A stretch of DNA of 8,775 nt from DASYML01 sp036009045 (GTDB lineage: Bacteria > Acidobacteriota > Blastocatellia > Pyrinomonadales > Pyrinomonadaceae), in contig DASYML010000141.1 of NCBI GenBank assembly GCA_036009045.1, positions 1-8,775 of the forward strand, read 5' to 3'. The notes below the pieces were generated by a model, which had not been told where the DNA came from, searched no databases, and saw only the letters and a list, made by a program, of their open reading frames with translations. The translations under genes were made by a program, and so were the position numbers. Below, piece after piece: positions 1 to 6,664 of the stretch (position 1 is the stretch's first letter; each line of letters starts with the position of its first letter).

Positions 1-12
1 CCCCCCCCCCCC
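1..12. other. Poly-C run at the contig edge
   Basis: Twelve consecutive C open the window, followed directly by AT-rich sequence. A pure homopolymer exactly at the end is typical of a sequencing or assembly edge artefact rather than biology, although nothing in the window can prove this. Confidence 0.6.
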
Positions 13-161
13 ACGACTCTAGATTCCTCACTTATTGAGCTTTTACTTTAAGTTTGTCATTGCGCCGACCTTTCAAGTATTGCGCGAGATATTTATTGGC
101 AAATTATTACCACTGAAAGCCTTAACTCTTTCACATCGGAAGAGTTCAAGCATCTCTTGAG
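13..161 (+). other. Upstream region of the DUF402 gene, possible weak promoter
   Basis: This AT-rich, gene-free stretch precedes the first gene. A candidate sigma-70-like promoter is TTGCGC at 80-85 with ATTATT at 103-108 (17-nt spacer). Another is TTGTCA at 54-59 with TATTGC at 78-83 (18-nt spacer). Both are poor matches, so the promoter position is a guess. No gene end or RNA gene is recognisable here. Confidence 0.2.
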
Positions 162-701
162 ATGATGAGAGGGGCGCTGGCAGGGAGTTTGATTTTTGTG
201 CCGGATGAAGTTATAGGGAGCAAGATTCCGATTACGGTTCTGGCTCGCAAATTTGACGGGAGGGAGCACCGTCGCTGGGAGGCGAAGGTCTTGCGGCATG
301 CTGATTCGCTGCTCATTCTGGATGGGAGATTCGAGACGGAGATAAGACATAATTTGCTCGGAACGATTGCGCCTGGGACTGTCAGCATAGAATATTACTG
401 GCTGGACCGTTGGTACAGCGTTTTCCGCTTTATGGAACCGGGCGGACCATTGCGCAACTACTATTGCAACGTTAATATCCCCCCTACCTACGATGGCCGC
501 GTGCTCAGTTTCGTGGACCTGGACATGGACATCCTGGTGGCCCCCGATCTCTCTTATCAGATTCTTGATGAGGACGAGTTCGAGGTCAACGCCCTGCGTT
601 ACCAATATCCCGCGTTGGTCCGGGAGCGCGCACATCAGGCTCTCGCGGAGTTAAAAACTCTGATAGAGGCACGGCAGTTCCCTTTTGACTATCAGGGATG
701 A
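162..701 (+). CDS. DUF402 family protein (putative nucleoside di/triphosphatase-like)
   Basis: A 179-residue soluble protein without signal peptide or membrane segment. The N-terminal part has the pattern ARKFDG...HRRW (about 28-39). The central part, EYYWLDRWYSVFRF (77-90), then NYYCNVNIPP, and the acidic cluster around D119, D121 and D123 ending in LDEDEFE (135-141), is the layout of the DUF402 / FAU-1 fold. Characterised Gram-positive members of similar length (about 180 aa) are metal-dependent nucleoside di/triphosphatases that use conserved carboxylates. Other members are linked to RNase E/G-type RNA binding. The acidic cluster supports metal binding here, but substrate is not predictable. 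The start is uncertain: two adjacent ATGs (162, 165) lack a good Shine-Dalgarno, the nearest purine run (138-144) being too far upstream. The first 20 or so residues precede the conserved core, so a slightly later start is possible. The carboxylase gene begins 52 nt after the stop, so co-transcription is possible but not shown. Confidence 0.8.
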   Translation: MMRGALAGSLIFVPDEVIGSKIPITVLARKFDGREHRRWEAKVLRHADSLLILDGRFETEIRHNLLGTIAPGTVSIEYYWLDRWYSVFRFMEPGGPLRNYYCNVNIPPTYDGRVLSFVDLDMDILVAPDLSYQILDEDEFEVNALRYQYPALVRERAHQALAELKTLIEARQFPFDYQG

Positions 702-753
702 GATTTTTCCTGGCATCTTTTTGAAGAGCGAAGCGTGAACGGATTGATGACAT

Positions 754-2331
754 ATGGCCTCAAGACAACAACCGAAACAGCAGCCAGCGGCGAGTAAACT
801 AGACCTGCTCAAAGAACGTACGCTGCGAGCGGAAGCGGGCGGCGGGGATGCGCGTGTTGAGAAACAGCATGTCGCGGGGAAAATGACCGCGCGCGAGCGC
901 ATAAAATTTTTTCTGGACGAAGAAAGCTTTCAGGAATTTGACAAGCTGGTTGTGCATCGCTCGAAAGATTTCGGGTTGGAACAGCAACTCTATCCCGGCG
1001 ACGGGGTGGTGACGGGTCACGGGCTGGTGGATGGCCGTCGCGTCTTCGTCTTCGCGCAGGATTTCACAGTCTTTGGCGGCTCTCTCTCCGAGACCCATGC
1101 GGAAAAGATTTGCAAGGTGATGGACCTCGCGCTCAAGGTCGGCGCTCCCCTCATAGGTCTCAATGATTCCGGCGGCGCGCGCATACAGGAGGGCGTCGTC
1201 AGTCTCGGCGGCTACGCGGATATTTTCTTGCGTAACACCCTCGCGAGCGGAGTCATCCCGCAGATCAGTTGCATCATGGGACCATGCGCGGGCGGCGCGG
1301 TCTACAGCCCCGCCATCACCGATTTTAACGTGATGGTCAAGGATACTTCCTACATGTTTATCACGGGGCCGGATGTCATCAAGACGGTCACGCACGCGGA
1401 CGTGACGAAAGAGGAACTGGGCGGGGCCGTGACGCACAATCGCATTTCCGGCGTCGCGCATTTCGCGGCGGATTCGGATCAGGAGGCCCTGCGTCTGGTC
1501 CGGGAATTATTGTCCTTTCTTCCCTCCAACAATATGGACGACCCGCCGCGCGTGGCGACGGAAGATTCTTCTGAGCGCACGGATGAGAGGCTCAACTCAA
1601 TCGTGCCGGAAGCCTCCAACCTGCCCTATGACATACGCGATGTGATTCACAGCGTGGTTGACGACCGTTACTTTTTCGAGGTCCACCAGCATTACGCGCC
1701 GAACATCGTCGTCGGCTTCGCGCGCCTCGGCGGACGCTCCGTCGCCATCGTCGCCAATCAGCCCGCGTACCTGGCTGGCGTGCTCGACATAGATGCTTCC
1801 GTCAAGGCCGCGCGATTCGTGCGTTTCTGCGATTGCTTCAATATCCCGCTCATCACTTTCGAGGACGTGCCGGGTTTCCTTCCCGGCATCGAACAGGAGC
1901 ATGGCGGCATTATCAGACACGGAGCGAAATTGCTCTACGCCTTCGCGGAGGCGACCGTCCCGAAAATCACTGTCATCACACGCAAGGCTTACGGCGGCGC
2001 TTACTGCGTCATGGCTTCCAAGCATATACGCACGGACATCAACTTCGCCTGGCCCACAGCGGAAATCGCCGTCATGGGCGCGGAGGGCGCGGTCGGCGTC
2101 CTCTATCGCAGAGAAATTAACGAAGCGCAGGACCGGGAGACAGCACGCCGCGCACGCGTCGAGGAGCTCGAAGAGAAGTTCGCCAACCCTTATGTCGCAG
2201 CCGAGCGCGGCTTTATAGACGAAGTCATAGAGCCTTCGCAGACGCGGCCCAAGTTGATTCGCGCGCTCGCGCTCCTTGAGAATAAGCGGGATACGAATCC
2301 GCCCAAGAAGCACGGCAACATTCCTTTATAA
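754..2331 (+). CDS. Acyl-CoA carboxylase carboxyltransferase (beta) subunit, propionyl/methylmalonyl-CoA type
   Basis: A 525-residue cytosolic enzyme subunit that moves the carboxyl group from carboxybiotin to an acyl-CoA (propionyl-CoA to methylmalonyl-CoA is the commonest reaction). It is full length for the PccB/MmdA/AccD5 family (about 510-540 aa). Both crotonase-fold halves are present. The N-half has DSGGARIQEG (138-147), the oxyanion-hole segment GPCAGGA (176-182), MFITGPDVIKTVT and EELGGA. The C-half has QPAYLAGVLDIDAS, EDVPGFLPG (370-378), KAYGGAY (411-417) and the WPTAEIAVMG signature (433-442). The position that is Asp422 in Streptomyces PccB and influences acyl-chain choice is Cys418 here, so substrate preference is left open. 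The start ATG at 754 has only a weak GGAT purine stretch at 741-744. No biotin carboxylase, biotin carrier or epimerase gene is adjacent, so its partners must be elsewhere. A decarboxylase alpha subunit (MmdA) is the main alternative, but no sodium-pump membrane subunit follows. Confidence 0.95.
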   Translation: MASRQQPKQQPAASKLDLLKERTLRAEAGGGDARVEKQHVAGKMTARERIKFFLDEESFQEFDKLVVHRSKDFGLEQQLYPGDGVVTGHGLVDGRRVFVFAQDFTVFGGSLSETHAEKICKVMDLALKVGAPLIGLNDSGGARIQEGVVSLGGYADIFLRNTLASGVIPQISCIMGPCAGGAVYSPAITDFNVMVKDTSYMFITGPDVIKTVTHADVTKEELGGAVTHNRISGVAHFAADSDQEALRLVRELLSFLPSNNMDDPPRVATEDSSERTDERLNSIVPEASNLPYDIRDVIHSVVDDRYFFEVHQHYAPNIVVGFARLGGRSVAIVANQPAYLAGVLDIDASVKAARFVRFCDCFNIPLITFEDVPGFLPGIEQEHGGIIRHGAKLLYAFAEATVPKITVITRKAYGGAYCVMASKHIRTDINFAWPTAEIAVMGAEGAVGVLYRREINEAQDRETARRARVEELEEKFANPYVAAERGFIDEVIEPSQTRPKLIRALALLENKRDTNPPKKHGNIPL

Positions 2332-2338
2332 TTTTTCT

Positions 2339-2344
2339 GAGAAG
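2339..2344 (+). promoter_or_regulatory. Ribosome-binding site deciding the start of the membrane protein gene
   Basis: GAGAAG lies 6 nt before the ATG at 2351, just after the carboxylase stop codon (2329-2331). The reading frame is open further upstream to 2276, but that part overlaps the end of the carboxylase gene. The site therefore supports 2351 as the true start. Confidence 0.6.
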
Positions 2345-2350
2345 CAGTTC

Positions 2351-3514
2351 ATGAACCAGGCGCATTACACATCTCAGGCTTCAAGTCCGAGCACGGGCGA
2401 GAGCCTCGCGCCCGCCGTCTCCAACAGTGAGACTGGCAAGCGCGTCTTTCTGCTTTCGCTCTTGTTGAGCACCTGGATACCGATGGCCTTTTTCATCTTC
2501 ATAGGTCAGAGCGGTGTTGTTTCCTTCAGCCTTGAGCAGATTAAAATCGTTCTACTCTTTCTCGGAGGCGCGCACGTTCAGGCGACGCTCTTCTTTTATA
2601 CGGACAGGGATTTTCGCCAACAGATTAGCGAGAACAGAATCCGCTACGTCTACCTTCCGATTATTCTCATCATCGGTTCGGGACTCATCTTCGCCATCGC
2701 GAGCACGACAATTCAGGCTTACCTGTTTCTCTTTTACTGGGCCTGGCAAGCCTATCATTACGGGCGTCAGAACGTCGGCATCTATTCCTTCACCTCGCTC
2801 GCGCAAAGGAAGGGGCCGCCGCAGAAATCTGAGAGACTGGCTCTTGAGTTGGCGACATACTGCGGGATTCTGGGGACTTTTAAAATCATGGGCACGGGCG
2901 TCGTGCCGGTTTACCTGCAAGGCTTTTTCGATGTTCTGTACAGGCTTGGATACTTCTCTTATCTGGCGCTCTTCATCTTCGGCATCTATGCCTGTGTGAA
3001 GAACATCAGGCACACGACGCTGACCAAGACGCTCTTTTTTCTGACGCTGCTCTTCTTCTTTTATCCCATCTATCTCTCGAATAATATTCTGGTCGCGTTC
3101 TCCAGCTACGCCATCGCGCACGGCTTGCAGTACATCATCTTCATGATGGTGGTCTCCGTTAATGCGGAGCGCGAGACCGTGCGCCAGACGATTCGCAATG
3201 TCGTCAAGTTGATACTCCTGACGCTGCTCGTCGGTTTCGCTTTTTATCGCGTGGCGGATTTAAAGGGCCTGGAATTTATCAGGCAGCAGGCGTTGCTGGC
3301 GAGGTCTCTGGATTTTCTGGTGGGGGCGGTCTTCGGGGCGACGATGGCCCATTTCGTGATTGACGCGGGGGCCTGGAGATTGAGCAAGGCCGCGCCGCGA
3401 GCCTACATGGTCAAGCGGTTCGGATTCATCCTCGACGCGAGAGACCCCGTAGAGGTGAGGCCCGACCCAACCGTATCTCCATATCAACGCGCGGATCATC
3501 TGCCTCATGGATGA
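2351..3514 (+). CDS. Multi-pass membrane protein of unknown function with membrane histidines
   Basis: A 387-residue integral membrane protein. A polar N-terminus (1-30) is followed by roughly eight hydrophobic segments, at about 32-56, 63-83, 99-119, 121-138, 168-190, 201-216, 226-270 (two passes) and 284-300, with a last one near 320-340. A charged, proline-rich tail (about 350-387) follows. Histidines fall in or at the edges of these segments: GGAH75, YH136YGRQN, AIAH257GLQY and AH334FVID338. This spread is typical of membrane enzymes that bind metal or haem, but no known family signature (desaturase, Brp/Blh carotenoid dioxygenase, ferric reductase) is matched well enough to assign a function. 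The start at ATG 2351 is chosen over the longer open frame because it has a good ribosome-binding site and avoids overlap. The 19-nt gap after the carboxylase gene suggests co-transcription. It does not resemble the beta subunit of sodium-pumping decarboxylases. The stop is 27 nt from the convergent M1 gene. Confidence 0.85.
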   Translation: MNQAHYTSQASSPSTGESLAPAVSNSETGKRVFLLSLLLSTWIPMAFFIFIGQSGVVSFSLEQIKIVLLFLGGAHVQATLFFYTDRDFRQQISENRIRYVYLPIILIIGSGLIFAIASTTIQAYLFLFYWAWQAYHYGRQNVGIYSFTSLAQRKGPPQKSERLALELATYCGILGTFKIMGTGVVPVYLQGFFDVLYRLGYFSYLALFIFGIYACVKNIRHTTLTKTLFFLTLLFFFYPIYLSNNILVAFSSYAIAHGLQYIIFMMVVSVNAERETVRQTIRNVVKLILLTLLVGFAFYRVADLKGLEFIRQQALLARSLDFLVGAVFGATMAHFVIDAGAWRLSKAAPRAYMVKRFGFILDARDPVEVRPDPTVSPYQRADHLPHG

Positions 3515-3541
3515 AGGACGCGACCGGCGCATACCGCTAAT

Positions 3542-5335
3542 TTAAAGCACAGCTTTGCGGGCGGTTTCGCGCACCAAATCCGAACTATCCTTGAGCGCTC
3601 TTTCATTCAGGGCAGGCTTCAGGCGTGCGCAGGCTGGCTCCTGCGGTGGATGGCCCGGACATTTCTGGACCAGCTGTTCGAGAGCATCAACGCGGCCCGC
3701 CACATCAGGCTCATGGGCCAACTGGTGCAGGAGCATCTGGACCGGTCTTTCATGTGAGACCCTTACAGGCAAGTGCCCGCCATCGTCAACGCGTACGGAG
3801 AGGACTGGACCATTAATGTGAAAGCGTACTTCCACGCGCTTGCCTTCCAGCATCACTCTCCGAGTCTGACGCCCGCGCGTCGTCTCGACGGCGACTTGCA
3901 GCGGAATGGGCCAGACCGCATTCTGTCGTTCTTCAAGTTCGACGATTAATTCGTTTTTCTCCAAGCGTTGATGCGCGTTGATCTGGGCCAGGTCCGCGCG
4001 ATAAACCCAGTGCGTGAAAAAATCCGAGAGGTTCTGCCCGCTCGCCTGCTCCATGCTTGATTGAAAATCTTTGGTCACGACGCTTCCGCCCATGTGCTCG
4101 CGCGTGAAGCGGCGCAAGCCTTCCCAGAAGGCCGTCTCTCCGAGTTGATAACGCAACAGGTGAAGCACGAGCGCGCCCTTGTCGTAAGTTATTGGACCAC
4201 CCGCATCCGATGGTTTAATCCAATCATAAAAGACTATCGAGCGGTCTCTCCCTCTGGCGCGTGCCCTCGCATACGCGCCGCGAGCGTTCTCTATCTCCTC
4301 ATCATATGCCGTCTGGCCGAAGCGCGTTTGGAGATAAGCATCGGCCATGAAGGACGCCGTGCCTTCGTTGAGCCAGAAATCGGACCAGTCGCGGCAGGTC
4401 ACGCTATTGCCCCACCACTGGTGCGCGAATTCGTGGGCCATTAACCAACTCTTTTTCGGAGAGGCGAGCATCTCTTTCCCGTAATCCACCGGCAGGGCCG
4501 TAAAGCCGCCCATCTCCTGCCCGATGGTTCCGGGGACGAGCACCTGCGTGTAGCTGTCGCCCGGCAGCGAGACTCCCGCGCGGCGTTCGTAAAAATCCAG
4601 TATCGCGCCCGTCTGCTCGAAGATTTTAGCCATCTCTTCCCGGCTATAATTTTTCGAGAGATAGCGAAGCTGTAGCTTCCCTCTTTGTTGGACCAATTCG
4701 TTGAAGTTACCGGCGGCAAAGCCGAAGATGTAAGTCGGGAGGGGCGAGTCTTGCTGCCAGGTATGCTCTCTCTGGTCTCCCTTTAATTGGTCCTGCTTGA
4801 TGGGGCGTCCGTTGGCGACCACTTTCATCCCGGCTGGCACTGTGAGATGCAGGGTCAACGTCGCTTTATCTTCGGGCCGGTCATGACAGGCGAGCCAACT
4901 GCTCGTGTTGAAGACCGTGTACACTTCATCAGGATAAAAATAGACGCCGCTCTTCGGTCTCGCATGATAGCTGAGTGTGAGCGTGCGTTCCTCGCCCTTA
5001 TGAGCGGCGCGCGTGAGATGTATGTTGAGTTTTTTCTCCTTGAGTTCAAACGGCTGCTCAGTCCCCTGCTCTGAGACGTGCTCTATGACAAGATTGCTCG
5101 CATCCAGTTCGATGTCCGAGAGATCGTCTTTCAGGCTCTTGAATCGAATCATCTCCGCGCCTGAGAGGCTGTGTTCCGGCCAGTTGATTTTCAGTTCCGC
5201 ATCGTAGTGCAGAATATCGTAAGGCTCGCTCTTGCTGTCCGCGAAGAGCGTGGGGGAGATAAGGGAAAGTAAGATGAAGAAGAAGCTGAAGGACAATTGT
5301 GTTTGACTCCCATCCTGTTTTCTTCTCAAACTCAA
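3542..5335 (-). CDS. Secreted M1 family zinc metallopeptidase
   Basis: A 597-residue exported peptidase. The N-terminus has a basic stretch (RRK, 4-6), a hydrophobic core (about 14-30) and a likely cleavage site after LFA (30-32). An all-beta domain typical of the M1 family follows (about 38-215). The catalytic domain carries HEFAH (301-305), in which His301 and His305 bind zinc and Glu302 is the general base. Glu324 in WLNEG is the third zinc ligand, 18 residues after HExxH. Tyr384 in ITYDKGA is the expected transition-state tyrosine. The usual GxMEN exopeptidase motif is replaced by GQEMGG (272-277). The C-terminal part is shorter than in large aminopeptidases, and its last 60 or so residues look HEAT-like. 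No in-frame ATG lies near the N-terminus. The start is taken as TTG at 5335, with the second TTG at codon 3 also possible. An upstream in-frame stop (5351-5353) sits inside a large inverted repeat that abuts the start. Exact substrate is unknown. Confidence 0.92.
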   Translation of the reverse strand: MSLRRKQDGSQTQLSFSFFFILLSLISPTLFADSKSEPYDILHYDAELKINWPEHSLSGAEMIRFKSLKDDLSDIELDASNLVIEHVSEQGTEQPFELKEKKLNIHLTRAAHKGEERTLTLSYHARPKSGVYFYPDEVYTVFNTSSWLACHDRPEDKATLTLHLTVPAGMKVVANGRPIKQDQLKGDQREHTWQQDSPLPTYIFGFAAGNFNELVQQRGKLQLRYLSKNYSREEMAKIFEQTGAILDFYERRAGVSLPGDSYTQVLVPGTIGQEMGGFTALPVDYGKEMLASPKKSWLMAHEFAHQWWGNSVTCRDWSDFWLNEGTASFMADAYLQTRFGQTAYDEEIENARGAYARARARGRDRSIVFYDWIKPSDAGGPITYDKGALVLHLLRYQLGETAFWEGLRRFTREHMGGSVVTKDFQSSMEQASGQNLSDFFTHWVYRADLAQINAHQRLEKNELIVELEERQNAVWPIPLQVAVETTRGRQTRRVMLEGKRVEVRFHINGPVLSVRVDDGGHLPVRVSHERPVQMLLHQLAHEPDVAGRVDALEQLVQKCPGHPPQEPACARLKPALNERALKDSSDLVRETARKAVL

Positions 5336-5340
5336 GTCAG

Positions 5341-5371
5341 TCCCGCCTGCTTAAGCCGGGCGGGTTTTCTT
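5341..5371 (+). terminator. Terminator-like hairpin on the plus strand
   Basis: CCCGCC (5342-5347) pairs with GGCGGG (5359-5364), followed by TTTTCTT (5365-5371), the form of an intrinsic terminator reading rightwards. No plus-strand gene ends here, so at most it would stop antisense transcription. It is part of the larger inverted repeat. Confidence 0.35.
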
Positions 5372-5382
5372 GCTCAGCAACG

Positions 5383-5412
5383 ACCCGCCCAGCTTAAGCA
5401 GGCGGGACTGAC
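5383..5412 (-). terminator. Possible terminator of the VWA operon
   Basis: Reading leftwards, this GC-rich hairpin (stem 5384-5389 with 5401-5406) begins about 40 nt after the VWA stop codon. The sequence after it is poor in T, so it would be weak alone. The full 30-bp stem could still halt or attenuate transcription into the M1 gene. Confidence 0.35.
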
Positions 5413-5453
5413 CTGTAGTCGCGCTCATTTACAAACCGCTATAAATTTGCGTG

Positions 5454-6644
5454 TCAGAATTTTGGACCAGTATGCGCGGGAGGCTGCTTGCGCCTCGCAT
5501 AGTAGCCTTGACGGTAGAGTAGACGCAGCTTTTGCTTACGCAGTTCACGGTTGACGATTTCAAGATTGATTTGACGATAGGAGCCGTCGGGCGCTTTGTT
5601 TGATGGCGTGTAGGCGATCAAATATTGCGAGCGCAGTTCGAGTTCAATCTGCGCGAAGGCCGCGCGCAAATCCGCTTCGTTGAGCGGGAAAAATGCGCGT
5701 CCGCCCGTGCGTTCGGCCACTTTCCTGAGCGTGCCTTCTTTAACGTTGTATTCCTTGCGATCACCGATGCCTATCGCATAGACGACCGTGTTGGCCTTAA
5801 CGGCGGTGTCAATCGCTTCCTGCATCTTTGTCTCGCTACTGGTGTCGTCGCCGTCTGTCAGGAGGATGATGGCGCGGCGCGTGCGCTCAGGTGTCTGCGA
5901 CATGACTTCGTTAGTCGTCTCCCACATGGCGTCCCAGATGCCTGTATAGCCGCGCGGGTCTTGAGAAGGGTCAGGTTCCGGCGCATCGTCTGGAGGCTTG
6001 GGCGGCAGGACTATCTGGACACGCTCGATGGCCGCTTGCAGGCTTTTCTTGTTGGAGGTCAGAGGCTGTTCAAGCGTGGCGTTACCCGTGAAGGAGATGA
6101 CCGCCGCGTGGTCTCTTTCTGGCCGGATGATGGATTCAATGAAGGCTCTCGCGGCGGACTTTTCATCCGGCAGCGTGTTGAATTCGGAACTGCTCGTATC
6201 AATCAAGAGGGCGAGCGAAAGCGGGAGGTCCGTCTCACGCTCAAAGATGGAAACGTCCTGCGCGACGCCGTTTTCCAGCACGCGTAAATCTTCTTTTTTG
6301 AGGTCCGTCACAAAGCGCCTGTCTTTGTCCACAGCGGTGAAGAGAACATTGGTCAGGTCCGTCTCAACTCGCACCACATCATCATCGGACATCGCCGCCG
6401 CATCGTCCGTCTGGTTAGCGGGCCGCGTGGGTTGCTTCTGGTCCAGAATTGGCTGCGCGGGCTGTCCCGCAGGCGTCAGGACTCTGCGCGGGCGCTGTCG
6501 CTGCGGTGGTGGCGTCTGCGAGACGGGCGAGGAGACGGGCGAGCCTCCCTGCGCCTGAGAACGCGCCGCCGTTAATCCGCAGACAGCGAGAGCGGTGGCG
6601 GCCAGAACCATCCAAAACTTTGCGGGACGAACGAGGCTGTACAT
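5454..6644 (-). CDS. Secreted VWFA-related Acidobacterial domain protein
   Basis: A 396-residue exported protein. A signal peptide (basic start, hydrophobic core about 9-25, cleavage likely near AARSQAQ) is followed by a Pro/Gln/Ser-rich linker (about 33-80). Next is the stretch VRVETDLTNVLFTAVDKDRRF (91-111), the typical lead-in of the VWFA-related Acidobacterial family. The von Willebrand A domain (about 140-340) has a complete metal-ion-dependent adhesion site: D149-T-S151-S-S153, Thr234 in YTGIWDAMW, and Asp264 in LLTDGDD. The C-terminus ending RQGYYARRK is also family-typical. Such domains bind protein ligands through a divalent cation; the partner here is unknown. The ATG at 6644 has a strong AAAGGAT ribosome-binding site (plus-strand 6649-6654). 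The gene starts 20 nt after the aspartic protease stop, so the two are almost certainly co-transcribed. A surface or periplasmic role fits the signal peptide. Confidence 0.93.
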   Translation of the reverse strand: MYSLVRPAKFWMVLAATALAVCGLTAARSQAQGGSPVSSPVSQTPPPQRQRPRRVLTPAGQPAQPILDQKQPTRPANQTDDAAAMSDDDVVRVETDLTNVLFTAVDKDRRFVTDLKKEDLRVLENGVAQDVSIFERETDLPLSLALLIDTSSSEFNTLPDEKSAARAFIESIIRPERDHAAVISFTGNATLEQPLTSNKKSLQAAIERVQIVLPPKPPDDAPEPDPSQDPRGYTGIWDAMWETTNEVMSQTPERTRRAIILLTDGDDTSSETKMQEAIDTAVKANTVVYAIGIGDRKEYNVKEGTLRKVAERTGGRAFFPLNEADLRAAFAQIELELRSQYLIAYTPSNKAPDGSYRQINLEIVNRELRKQKLRLLYRQGYYARRKQPPAHTGPKF

Positions 6645-6664
6645 CTTATCCTTTCAACTGCGGA

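Larger units (their letters stand above)
5336..5412. repeat. Near-perfect 30-bp inverted repeat between the VWA and M1 genes
   Basis: Arms 5336-5365 and 5383-5412 are complementary at 29 of 30 positions (the only mismatch is C5357 against A5391). The 17-nt loop itself contains a small palindrome, TTGCT-C-AGCAA (5370-5380). Each arm also folds alone (CCCGCC/GGCGGG around a GCTTAAGC palindrome). Two short palindromes in inverted orientation resemble a REP/BIME-type unit or a tiny MITE. No target-site duplication is visible in the flanks. The left arm ends exactly where the M1 TTG start codon begins. Confidence 0.9.

Noticed and set aside
93..635. Long minus-strand open frame opposite the DUF402 gene
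   Set aside because: It is antisense to a recognisable conserved protein, shows no family features and has no ribosome-binding site.
799..1461. Minus-strand 220-codon open frame inside the carboxylase gene
   Set aside because: A GC-rich coding gene commonly leaves open frames on the opposite strand; the plus-strand protein has unmistakable family motifs.
754..3514. Carboxylase plus membrane protein as a sodium-pumping methylmalonyl-CoA decarboxylase
   Set aside because: The membrane protein lacks the features of the decarboxylase beta subunit and no small gamma or biotin subunit is present.
5625..6287. Plus-strand 220-codon open frame opposite the VWA gene
   Set aside because: Antisense shadow of the VWA protein, whose signal peptide, metal site and ribosome-binding site are all present on the minus strand.
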